A stretch of DNA of 64,000 nt from an uncultured Bacteroidales bacterium (GTDB lineage Bacteria > Bacteroidota > Bacteroidia > Bacteroidales > Bacteroidaceae): NCBI GenBank assembly GCA_902799655.1, contig CADCBH010000003.1, positions 1-64,000 on the forward strand, in the 5' to 3' direction. A program made the translations under genes and the position numbers. The stretch's first letter is position 1, and each line of letters starts with the position of its first letter. The notes beneath the pieces were generated by a model. The model made no database searches, was not told the DNA's origin, and saw only the letters and a list, made by a program, of their open reading frames with translations. Positions 17,134-26,700 of the stretch are shown here, piece by piece.

Positions 17134-19011
17134 ACACGTGAAGACGACCTGATGACGGCTGTTGAGGAATATAATCCTGAGGAAGCCTACGGCACCTACA
17201 ATGAGAGTCATTGGAGGAGAGTGCATGCGGCACAGCGTCAGGCATACATCGGCGATCTGTATCGCAGTTACGGTGTGGGCTACGGCTATAACGGCACTGG
17301 AAAGTATGGCGACTACGACGAAGTGCGCGACCGTGTCATCGACCTGTCGGCGATTCAGAAGTACGACGAGGAACATGGCTCTGCAACGCTTGTTGACGAT
17401 GTCGCTCCGTCGTCCTTCCATCATGTGTTCAGTGGCACGGATGCCATGACGATTTGCAAGAAGTTGACGTCGCAGGCCTCGGTGAAGGTCGATGCTGTCC
17501 TTTTCCAGGCAGAGGTGACGACGACCTACAACAAGACCGACCTGACGAGCAATGAATTCGCCTTCTGCACGATTCACGACGGTCTGACCTTGGCATCGCG
17601 CCATATGGAGCCCTACGACCTCTACTATATTGCCCGTGAGCATCCCGAGGTCCTTTCTCCTGGATTCCGCCGTTATCAGGAATTGGCAGCAGAGGCTATC
17701 AAGAATAATAACAATACCGAGGCCATCCGCGTCCTTCAGAATATGATGCAGACCTACGGCACCCATATCATCTATCATGCCAAGTTGGGTGGCAAGCTGA
17801 AGTTCAGTACGACGATGAAGCGCCATTTGGTTGACACACGCAACTCGGTCGATACACAGGCTGGCGTATCGTTCCTCTACTGCATTGGCACCAAGAGTGG
17901 TAATGAGAAGCAGGACTGGGTCACCAACACTTCGACAGATCGTGAAACCCATATCGAGGCGCTCGGTGGCAACAGTGCCCTCGCCCTAAAATTGTCGGCT
18001 ATGCACGACAATGATGACATGGCGGAGAAGAGCGCGATATTGGATGCATGGTTCAAGTCGCTCCACTTCGACCCAAGTGTCGATAAGGATAGCAATAATG
18101 TGGAGCTGGTCGATATCAAGGTGGCACCGCTCTCCGACCTTATCATAGACCATAGCGTGGCTACACTCTACAACCTGCTGGTGGGTAAGCATATCGCCTA
18201 TGAGACCAACGTCATGCCTCGCGCAAGGAATACGATCTATGCCAAGATCCCGACTTCCTCGCTCAGACTCCCCGACCGTTCGATTACTAAGAAGGTGGTC
18301 GTTGACCATGAGGTGATTGGTGAGATCCTCAATGAGTATGTTCACAACGTAGAATACTCGGTGTTCTATCCTACACTGAACGGTAAGATGGGACGCGAGG
18401 GCCTTGGCCGCCGTTGCAGCGATGATAGTCTGTTTACGATTACATGGCAGTATCTCGAGAACGACGAGGCCAATGCGAAGGCATACGTCACGCCGCTCGT
18501 ACGACTCACCTACGATGATAACATCTATTATAATAACGGTGTCATCGATATCTTGCCTGCTGACAGTGTCAAGACCTATACGAGCGCTGTCAATATCGAT
18601 CAGGCTGCTCTCTATATGTGGAATGACACCTGTGTGGCCAACATGAAGATCGGTCCATACTACCTGCATCAGGGTGTGATGGCGAGCACCAGTGAAGACA
18701 AACTGGCGATGAACACGATACGCACCCTGCTGAAGGATCTACCTATAGGCTATGAGGTGGCTAGTGCAGCGAAGATCAATGAGATTGTGAACTTTATGTA
18801 CCACTCTGGAGAGGTGTTTGATGAAAGCCGCTTCTCATGGAGCGTGACACCCTCGTTCTTCAGTTTCAAGCGTTTTATCCTGTTCGATACCACTAATAAC
18901 CAGTATGGTATTTTCACTTTGGATGCTGGTCAGAACAGTGTTAGGCTGTTGGACAAGGATAGAATCGGTCAGGCCTTGTTGAGACGTACCAAGGACTTTA
19001 AACATATGTAG
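17065..19011 (+). CDS. MACPF-domain lipoprotein 6 with C-terminal extension
   Basis: The 648-residue protein begins MNKNKVILYFSLFTLS with lipobox LVTSCTRED. ATG 17065 is chosen because the longer upstream frame (from 16984) lies inside gene 5 and lacks a signal. The core begins GVGYGYNGTGKY and holds the signature Y231-G-T-H-I, six residues, GG. A C-terminal extension from about residue 390 contains LPIGYEVASAAKINEIV, similar in position to LPNVEEAKSI of lipoprotein 5, so the two extensions may be related. Its start overlaps the end of gene 5 by 8 bases. The signal peptide DNA was copied from gene 5 or the reverse. Confidence 0.8.
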   Translation: MNKNKVILYFSLFTLSASLVTSCTREDDLMTAVEEYNPEEAYGTYNESHWRRVHAAQRQAYIGDLYRSYGVGYGYNGTGKYGDYDEVRDRVIDLSAIQKYDEEHGSATLVDDVAPSSFHHVFSGTDAMTICKKLTSQASVKVDAVLFQAEVTTTYNKTDLTSNEFAFCTIHDGLTLASRHMEPYDLYYIAREHPEVLSPGFRRYQELAAEAIKNNNNTEAIRVLQNMMQTYGTHIIYHAKLGGKLKFSTTMKRHLVDTRNSVDTQAGVSFLYCIGTKSGNEKQDWVTNTSTDRETHIEALGGNSALALKLSAMHDNDDMAEKSAILDAWFKSLHFDPSVDKDSNNVELVDIKVAPLSDLIIDHSVATLYNLLVGKHIAYETNVMPRARNTIYAKIPTSSLRLPDRSITKKVVVDHEVIGEILNEYVHNVEYSVFYPTLNGKMGREGLGRRCSDDSLFTITWQYLENDEANAKAYVTPLVRLTYDDNIYYNNGVIDILPADSVKTYTSAVNIDQAALYMWNDTCVANMKIGPYYLHQGVMASTSEDKLAMNTIRTLLKDLPIGYEVASAAKINEIVNFMYHSGEVFDESRFSWSVTPSFFSFKRFILFDTTNNQYGIFTLDAGQNSVRLLDKDRIGQALLRRTKDFKHM

Positions 19012-19012
19012 G

Positions 19013-19117
19013 GAATTACGAATTACGAATTACGAATTACGGATGACGAATTACGAATTACGAATTACGAATTACGAATTACGAATGACGAATTATGAAT
19101 GACGAATTACGAGTTAA
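19013..19117 (+). repeat. Heptanucleotide tandem array GAATTAC, about 15 units
   Basis: Fifteen 7-base units follow the stop of lipoprotein 6: most are GAATTAC, with GGATGAC, GAATGAC, GAATTAT and GAGTTAA variants. The array ends 5 bases before ATG 19122. An in-frame ATG at 19095 lies inside the array but gives no good signal peptide. Changes in unit number would alter the distance between the two genes. Confidence 0.95.
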
Positions 19118-19121
19118 AGAT

Positions 19122-20948
19122 ATGAAGCAGATGATAAAGGGTTTGCTGTGTACAGCATTTCTTACCCTCCCACTATCTCACTATCTCACTTGTCCCGCAA
19201 GTGCACAGGGTATGGTGACGGACATCAAAGTCCTGGCACTTGATGAGCTGAGTGAACTGGAAGGCCAGACTGCTGGCTATACTGGTGCTACCAAAAATGA
19301 TAAGAAGCTGGACTTCCGTCGTGGTCGTGGTGGTGGCTATGTGTTTGCCGTCTCCAAGACGAGTACAGATACGGCCAGCTATATCACCAGTGTGAAAGTG
19401 GAGAAGAGAACGGCCTTTGGTGTGGAGTTTGATGATGGCGGAAAGAAATACATGCCAGTGCCCTTCTGGCAGTCTGACAAGCATAAGGATACCAAATATC
19501 AGGGCGGACTCAATGGTCGTAACTATAGTATCTATGGCGGATCCTACGATGGTCAGCCCCATGTCTATGTCAGTCGTACCGGTAACACTGATTTCAAGAA
19601 CAGGGTGCTCAAGAAGGTTTACGTCACTACCAGTAAGCCCAAGAATACGAATGATACCGTGACGTGTAGCGGTGGCCATGCCGGTTCTGGTAACTACTTC
19701 GTCTTCGAATGGCATACCCATGTTCCCCAGTTTAAACCCATACTGGACGATGAGGGCAGGGGAGATGTCACCAAGCATACCCGTTATTGTGATACCGACC
19801 AGTGCGGCGTCGCTAAGGATGAGCCACACACTTTTGCACAGCTCTACGGTAACGATACCTGGATGCAGATAACCAGAAAGGGCGATAAAGACACGTTGAG
19901 CACTAAATATCACTATAAGAAATGCCTTGATTGCGGACAGATTGTCTATGAAGCCCATAAGTTTGCAACTTATTCGGCAGACTGGAAAAATCACAACCAG
20001 GTGTGTCTGATCTGTGACTATATCATAGAGGCTGAGCATGCCAATTTCGGCAAGGAGAAGATTCCTGTAGACCAGAATTATCACGTGATCTTCTGTGATG
20101 ACTGTAATTTCCTCAAGAAACTCCCTCATCACTACAACACTGACCTCCGTAAAGTCATCAAACGCGACTGCGAGCACACCGTTGTGAGATACAAATGCAA
20201 GCAGTGCTACCATGAGGCCTATTTCGAGGAGGCTGGTGAGGGACACCAATACAATGCGCAGGGCATCTGCACCCGCGATGGCTGTCTCCATCCCTACGAA
20301 CAACCTGGTGTGGAGTATAATAACAACGGTAGCGACAGCACGTTTGTCATCAAGACCTTCGGCCACCTCTATTGGATAGCAGACTATGTGAACAACCGTC
20401 GTCCCAAGACCAATATCCGTCTTGCCAACGACCTGATTGCCGAGGACTTTGTATCTGTGCCATGGCATCCTATCGGTGATGCCGATAGCACGGCCTTCCA
20501 GGGGACCTTCGATGGTGGCGATCATGTCATCACCATGCTCCAGACGGAAGAACCCGTAGCAGGTTGTGGCTATCGTGGACTCTTTGGCACTATTGCCGAG
20601 GGTGCCACTGTGAAGAATGTGTCGATGGCTGCGTGCAACATGCGTGGCTGGGACTATATCGGCGCTGTGGCAGGTAAGAACGAAGGTACGATACAGGGCT
20701 GCCATGTCGTCTTCTCACTCATGAACAGTATCGGTAGTGGTATGAACATCGGCGGTATATGCGGACTGAACAAGGGTACCATCTCTGGCTGCTCCACAGA
20801 AGGCAGCGTATGGGTAGGTGGCGTTCGCGACTATGCTGGCGGCATCTGCGGTACCAACGATGGAGGAACGCTTTCGAGCAATGTCACTGCTGCCATCTGT
20901 GGTAGCGGATCTGATGCTGTACTACCTGAGTCGGCGTCACAACAGTAG
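19122..20948 (+). CDS. Secreted Cys/His-rich GLUG protein 1
   Basis: The 608-residue protein begins MKQMIKGLLCTAFLTLPL and a signal cut is likely near SAQG. About residues 210-400 hold repeated CxxC and His units (for example KCLDCGQ, VCLICDY, FCDDCNF, YKCKQCYH), a pattern known from surface proteins of gut bacteria and possibly metal binding. The C-terminal 180 residues are GLUG repeats (GLFGTIAEGATVKNV, GAVAGKNEGTIQGC), a beta-helix-like motif of adhesins. It ends without a sorting tail, right after the last GLUG unit, so it may be a shortened or split member; the next gene carries the same domain order plus a tail. ATG 19122 is preferred to 19095, which is in the heptamer array. Confidence 0.75.
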   Translation: MKQMIKGLLCTAFLTLPLSHYLTCPASAQGMVTDIKVLALDELSELEGQTAGYTGATKNDKKLDFRRGRGGGYVFAVSKTSTDTASYITSVKVEKRTAFGVEFDDGGKKYMPVPFWQSDKHKDTKYQGGLNGRNYSIYGGSYDGQPHVYVSRTGNTDFKNRVLKKVYVTTSKPKNTNDTVTCSGGHAGSGNYFVFEWHTHVPQFKPILDDEGRGDVTKHTRYCDTDQCGVAKDEPHTFAQLYGNDTWMQITRKGDKDTLSTKYHYKKCLDCGQIVYEAHKFATYSADWKNHNQVCLICDYIIEAEHANFGKEKIPVDQNYHVIFCDDCNFLKKLPHHYNTDLRKVIKRDCEHTVVRYKCKQCYHEAYFEEAGEGHQYNAQGICTRDGCLHPYEQPGVEYNNNGSDSTFVIKTFGHLYWIADYVNNRRPKTNIRLANDLIAEDFVSVPWHPIGDADSTAFQGTFDGGDHVITMLQTEEPVAGCGYRGLFGTIAEGATVKNVSMAACNMRGWDYIGAVAGKNEGTIQGCHVVFSLMNSIGSGMNIGGICGLNKGTISGCSTEGSVWVGGVRDYAGGICGTNDGGTLSSNVTAAICGSGSDAVLPESASQQ

Positions 20949-20949
20949 T

Positions 20950-20991
20950 TGAGAGTTGACAATTGATAATTGACAATTGATAATTGAAAAT
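20950..20991 (+). repeat. Heptanucleotide tandem array TGAYAAT, six units
   Basis: The units are TGAGAGT, TGACAAT, TGATAAT, TGACAAT, TGATAAT and TGAAAAT. They fill most of the 53-bp gap between the two Cys/His-rich GLUG genes. Confidence 0.9.
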
Positions 20992-21001
20992 TGAAAGAAA
21001 T

Positions 21002-23755
21002 ATGGGCAGGAAGTTTATTTACCTATTTACCATTTTACTGTTAGACATTTTCTATCTTTCCACTGTTCATGCGGCCGATACTAAGTTCCCGTTTAATGGT
21101 GGTAAGACCAGTGAAGGTGTTCAAATTAGCGCACTTGAGTTAGATGGCTTCACAATAGCGAATAACAATTTACAGATTGAGGATAATAGTGATTATGCCA
21201 AAGTGAAATTCTACGTCACTGTTCCTAAGGGAAAAACGGCTAGCCTCAAATACGAGGTGTTCCTCAAGGTATTCCCAAGTTCATCGGGTGGAAGCACTAT
21301 GGGCGCAACCAGCGTTACTTTTGTGGCTAGAATGCACGGCAAGGAAAAGTTCCGTCATACTGGTAAAGCCAGTCTCTCTTTTCAAGGTGATGAGATCACG
21401 ATTCCTGCAGGAAAACACGAGGTGTTTTTCGAGGCTTCTCTTGATGGAGATGATTGCAATACCACGGGATATATCAAGAACCTGTCCATTCATGTCCATC
21501 AGTTCGGCACACCGGAGGTAAGACGTCAGGCTTCATGTACCGTGGCTGGTGAAAGCCATGTCAAATGTGCTGTCTGCGGCAAGGACAGCACCATCAAAGT
21601 GGTGCCTAAATATACGAAGCACGACTTCGTACTCAAAGCTGCCAGCAAATCCAGCTGTATGAGCAGTTCGGACAGTCTGTTTGAATGTTCGCGTTGTCCA
21701 GTGACGAAATCAGTCAGCAGCGGCCAGAGGAAGAATCATGATTTTGATGACAACGGCAAGTGCCGGGTATGTTCACTGAGTATTCCTCGATGCGATGCCA
21801 ACAAAACGGTTTATGAGGTTTATAATGCCGGTGAGATGCGCGTCTTGTCCGAGTTGGTGATGATAGGTTCCATTCCCGGTAACATAGGCGTTAATATTCA
21901 TAACGACCTTGAGTTTACCAAAGATATACCCATGTTGCCCCTAGGTACTCCCGACCATCCTTTCCAGGGCGTGCTCAATGGCAATGGTCACCGTATTCTC
22001 GGTGTCTACAACACCTATCAAGGTTACGACTGTCTGGGCATCGTGGGAGTGGCCATGGGAACGCTCACGTCACATGCTGTCGTTTCCAATCTCATTTTTG
22101 ATGGCGCAAACTCGATGAAGGGTACGGCTTGTGTGGGCGGTATCGTGGGCTATGCCAAAGAATGTGATATCGTGAATTGCGCCAACTTCGGAAGATTGGA
22201 AGGCACCAACTTTGTCGGTGGTATCGTAGGTTATGCGGACCAGCAGGTGAGCATCCAGAATTGTGCGGCGGTGACCACTATCAGAACACAGGGTACATGG
22301 AATCCGTTGGCGTGCGACATGCAGAGAGGACGCATCATGAACAGTTACTGCTCTGCCACATTGGAAGTTGATGCCACTTTGGATCAGCTGCCGACGACCA
22401 ATTGGCGCCATTGCTTCTCTACTCAGAACAGTGCCGACGGTCTGACTCTGGTCAGTCAGGACATGTTGCAGTCATACTCTATGGTTCAGCTGCTCAATGA
22501 AGAGAGTGAGTCGGACTGCTTCGAGATGTCTGCTATAGACAACTATCCTATTCCTATTGTCTCCACCAACGTTCAAGCCAGAGCCAATGCGGCCATCCAT
22601 ACACCGCGGAGCGCTTACCGCCGTGCCGCTTCTGTCACCTTGAGCGACGATGATGATGTACCGTCTGAGAAGGATATCAGAGAGGAACATGAGTTTGGTC
22701 TCTATGTCGATGATGTCACACCTTATAGGTCGCTGTTAGCCCGTACCACTGATGATGTCATCAATCAGGATTCGACCCTCTATCCTGATTTCGATCGCAT
22801 TTATATTGCGACTCGCAATGCGCCTGAAGGTTCTGAGATGTACAAACAGATCGAGGGAGGTGAGTTGATTTCTTTCGAATCCTATCTCATTCCTGCAGAC
22901 TCGTCATACATCAAAACGACAGAATTCGAAGTGCTCGAATCAGGTGAGGTCATTCCCAGCAAACAGACCATTGACCAGAAGGTCGGAAAGGACGAACGCA
23001 TCGACCAATACACGGTGAACGATGACGGTTCTTATGCGCTCACAGCGCGCATCACTTGTGAGAACGAATACGATATCGTCTATCAGGAGAATATTAATGG
23101 TATCCTGAAGCCCGTCTGGAGCATTGAGACGGAATATGACGACTCGGGCAAGACCAAGGCTACCTATGCTTATACATACGACCTTGTCACGGGCGAAACC
23201 AAATTGGAATATAGTAGCACCGAGAGCAACAAGGGTCGTGGTACGAGTAAGGAAGATGGTACTTATGAGGAGTATGTGGACAATGAGGACAATACCCTCC
23301 ACATCCTCTTCAAATACACTGACGATGACGACAACGTTATCGCCCGTGATCATTTCATTTTCCGCGCTTCCGACCAGTGCCTCTTAGAGGCTCGCGGAGA
23401 GAAATACATTGACGGTGAGTTCTGTCTGTTCGATGGCATGTACTGCCTTTATAGTGCAGATAATTGCTATGCACAAATGGTGGCTTACGGTCCGGTCGAT
23501 TCCGATGACCTGACCAGTGAGGTCCGTCCCTATAAGTATCATGATTTCCTAGGCGTTTGGCAGGCTGAATCATACCCAATGGCCATCAAGTTGCCTACGG
23601 TGGAACAGCCGTCCATACAGACGCGTGTGGATAATCGTGTCTATGACATGCAAGGCCGTGTAGTCCGTCAGGTGACTGATATGAAGGATCCGTTCAGCGG
23701 CCTTCCAAGTGGACTCTATATCTATCATGGTACTAAGTATCTGAAAAGGAATTGA
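21002..23755 (+). CDS. Secreted Cys/His-rich GLUG protein 2
   Basis: The 917-residue protein begins MGRKFIYLFTILLLDIF with a signal cut near VHAAD. ATG 21002 is chosen over the upstream TTG 20984, which lies in the heptamer array. An N-terminal beta domain is followed by ASCT..GESHVKCAVCGK and SLFECSRCPVTK units with spaced His (about residues 175-255). GLUG repeats follow (about 300-450: GIVGYAKECDIVNC, GIVGYADQQVSIQNC). Residues 530-860 are of unknown type, rich in Asp/Glu/Tyr, with the YTYDLVTGETKLEYSS type of beta repeat. The end, YDMQGRVVRQV...LPSGLYIY, is a type IX sorting-like tail. It shares design with the preceding protein. Confidence 0.78.
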   Translation: MGRKFIYLFTILLLDIFYLSTVHAADTKFPFNGGKTSEGVQISALELDGFTIANNNLQIEDNSDYAKVKFYVTVPKGKTASLKYEVFLKVFPSSSGGSTMGATSVTFVARMHGKEKFRHTGKASLSFQGDEITIPAGKHEVFFEASLDGDDCNTTGYIKNLSIHVHQFGTPEVRRQASCTVAGESHVKCAVCGKDSTIKVVPKYTKHDFVLKAASKSSCMSSSDSLFECSRCPVTKSVSSGQRKNHDFDDNGKCRVCSLSIPRCDANKTVYEVYNAGEMRVLSELVMIGSIPGNIGVNIHNDLEFTKDIPMLPLGTPDHPFQGVLNGNGHRILGVYNTYQGYDCLGIVGVAMGTLTSHAVVSNLIFDGANSMKGTACVGGIVGYAKECDIVNCANFGRLEGTNFVGGIVGYADQQVSIQNCAAVTTIRTQGTWNPLACDMQRGRIMNSYCSATLEVDATLDQLPTTNWRHCFSTQNSADGLTLVSQDMLQSYSMVQLLNEESESDCFEMSAIDNYPIPIVSTNVQARANAAIHTPRSAYRRAASVTLSDDDDVPSEKDIREEHEFGLYVDDVTPYRSLLARTTDDVINQDSTLYPDFDRIYIATRNAPEGSEMYKQIEGGELISFESYLIPADSSYIKTTEFEVLESGEVIPSKQTIDQKVGKDERIDQYTVNDDGSYALTARITCENEYDIVYQENINGILKPVWSIETEYDDSGKTKATYAYTYDLVTGETKLEYSSTESNKGRGTSKEDGTYEEYVDNEDNTLHILFKYTDDDDNVIARDHFIFRASDQCLLEARGEKYIDGEFCLFDGMYCLYSADNCYAQMVAYGPVDSDDLTSEVRPYKYHDFLGVWQAESYPMAIKLPTVEQPSIQTRVDNRVYDMQGRVVRQVTDMKDPFSGLPSGLYIYHGTKYLKRN

Positions 23756-23776
23756 TAAATACGACAAACCTATAAT

Positions 23777-26700
23777 ATGAAATATATGAAAAGGACCGGT
23801 CTATTCATGACGCTGATGCTGCTATTCTCTGTCAGCATGTTAGCACAGCCGAAGAAGTATACAGTCAGTATGCGTGAAAATTTGGCGGATGCCAATAAAA
23901 ACGGTGATCTCCAAATTAGTCCCCAGAATGCTGAGGCCGGTACTCGAATCACGGTCACTGTCGATCCGAAAGAAGGCTATGGCTTGGCAAGAGGCGTTTA
24001 CTATGCCACCGTCAAAAATGGCGTGTATTCTGTCCATCAAACGGCCAAATGCGAAAGTTCCTTTCCTGATGACCGTGCCAATGAGCAGATTTATAGGTTT
24101 GATTTGCCCGCCGAGAATGTTGAGGTATGGGCCTATTTCGACCGCTTGCGTTCGATGAAGATTCATTCAGCCCCTGACGGTTACTTGAAGCCGTTGTATG
24201 GCCTCCTGCATACATCGACAGATACCACGACGGTATATAACGTGCCGTCAGAACCAATCAAGCTGCAGGTCAAGCCCAATACCGGTTACGAACTGGTTGA
24301 TGTCGATGTGACGAATATTGATCGGTCACGCTGCAAAATCACATCCAACCTCATCACTGTTTACATGCCCAACGAGGCTGATATGGTGCATATCACGCCG
24401 ATCTTTGGCAAGAACAACTATCATGTTACAGTCACTGATACCAGTTCCAAGTTTGTCAAGGTGGCATTGAGCAACAGCGCTCCGAAATCACGTGAAGAGG
24501 TGGTGGCGACGCTGACGGCAGATGCCGGTTATATTCCTACCAATATCACCATCACGGGTTGTAAGTCGTGGTGGCGAGTAGGCAAACCGCAATTGGGCAA
24601 AGACGGCAAATGGCAGGTGGTTTATCATTTCAAGGTCGATTTGCAGGATGTCACTATCGATGTGTCTCATGAGCAGGTGAATTCTTTCACCATCACAGAT
24701 ACAGAGAGCTCCGGTCGTTTGCAGGCTTATGCCCCTGAGCTGATTCCCGACTTCCCTGGCGTGGCACGCAAGGGACAGCAAATCCCCGTGCTGTTCAAGA
24801 TGCCGGCAGACTATAGTGTCACATACACGGCCACAGATGCCGAAGGTAAAGCGTTGACCCCTCAGGTTTACCATAATGCGCTGGAGAACAGTTTCGCTGA
24901 GAAGGGCATGATGGGCTGGACAGAGTCTAACGACTACCTCAATAATGGTCTACCCATCCGTGCAGAGACTGATGCCGACGGTAATAAGTATTGGCGTACC
25001 AGTGTGAAGAACAGCATGTCGCAGATGGTATCGCTGGCAGATTATAAGAAGACTGATACACTGAGTGTTGCGGCCATTGCCAGCATCAATCCACGCCGTG
25101 CTCCTATGGCAGAGGTTTGCATTGTGCCCATCGGTAAGGATGTGACCGGCTCCGAACTGGTTGTTGCCGACCTGAAGAATAAGCCGGATGGCTGGCAAAC
25201 GGTGTTTAAGACTGGTGAGGTCGATGCCAAAGCCGACACACTGGAATTCGTGGTTAGGTCTGAGGCCGACGATCCCAATAATAAATATAGCTATGACGGT
25301 CCGATGTTCGCCGACCTCTGTTTGTTGCTTCCCACGAGTGGAAAGTCCATCAAGGACGAAGACGTGCTGGTCTTCACGATGGGTGATAAAAATGTGTCTA
25401 TCAACTTTACGGGAGCGGCTGAACAGAACACGGTGGTTATCGATAAACAGAAGCATGTTACTGTGACGCTGCACAATGTCAATACAGATGAACAGGGTGA
25501 TACCGTCAAGGCGATGAAAGATGATATCATCGTCGTCAAGGGAAAGGCTGATGAGGGCTATGCCATCTACGATATGCAGTGTCGTACTGGTGAAGGACCA
25601 GATAACGTAGACCAGTTGTTACCCGACTCGCTTGATCTGGCAAAACGTGAGGTGTTTTTCCACTTTATCAAGGGTGATGAAGAAGAAACTATCGTCACGC
25701 CTGTCATTGATACGTTGAAGGTGTGTATCTCGGCAAGTATCGGCGGCGTTCTTGAAGTGGACAACGAATTCCCGCGTGAGGGTGATAAGGTCGTTGTCAC
25801 GATTACGTCCGATCCGGGTTGTAAGTTGAAGCAGATCAGAACGTTTCCTGAGGGCTTGGTGACTTTCAAAGCAGATAGCGTGGATGCTGCTACTGGCGCC
25901 GGTCGCTATTCCTTTGTGATGCCAACCACTTACCTCAAGTTAACCCCAGAGTTTATCGTACCCATCTCTACTGCGAAGCAATTCGAGAAACTCTCTCAGA
26001 AGTATGGAGAATTCAATCTCGTCGAGGATATCGATCTGGGCAAAAAATGGAATAAGACTATCAAATTGGCTGGCCAATTCAACGGTAATGGACACCGCAT
26101 AACCTACGGAGGTTCATCCAGCCTCTTCCATACCGTTTTGCGTCAGGCTTCCGTGCGTCATCTCTATGTCACAGCCAACGTAAAAGGAAGCAGACCGGAA
26201 AGCGGTGGAATAGCCATGAAGAATAAAGGTATCATTGAGGACTGTGTGGTGACCGGTACCATCAGGAACACGGGAAATTATCCCTCTGTGGGCGGTATTG
26301 CCGGACAGAACCTGCCTGATAATGGAGGAGCCATCATCGCATACTGCCACGTCCTTTGCGATGAGATTGACGGTAGAACGGCCTCCGGTATCGCCGGTCA
26401 GAATCCGGGTGCAACCATTAAGAACAATCTCTTCAGCGGTAAGTTTACCGCCAATGACGGTCAGGCATACATGATTTGCAACGACCCGAAGAACAGCACT
26501 ATTGAGAACAATTACTATATGGCCAACGATGGCAACGCCCGTGCAACTGTCGTCAATGGCGTGACTGCCATCAAGGCTGATGACCTCGTAGAAACCGTCC
26601 AGGGTTTGGCTGATCAGTATCCTGTTTACGTTGCCAGCATCAGAAATAAGTACAAGGCATACACGATCACTACGTCCATGCCCGCTCAGGTCACCCTGTC

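Noticed and set aside
19095-19121. Upstream start for the first GLUG gene
   Set aside because: It lies within the heptamer array and puts a charged stretch before the signal peptide.
19173-20705. 510-codon open frame on the minus strand
   Set aside because: It is antisense to the Cys/His-rich GLUG gene, has no signal, domain or promoter, and its composition is that of a shadow frame.
19013-20991. Heptamer arrays as a CRISPR locus
   Set aside because: Units are 7 bases with no spacers and no cas genes nearby.
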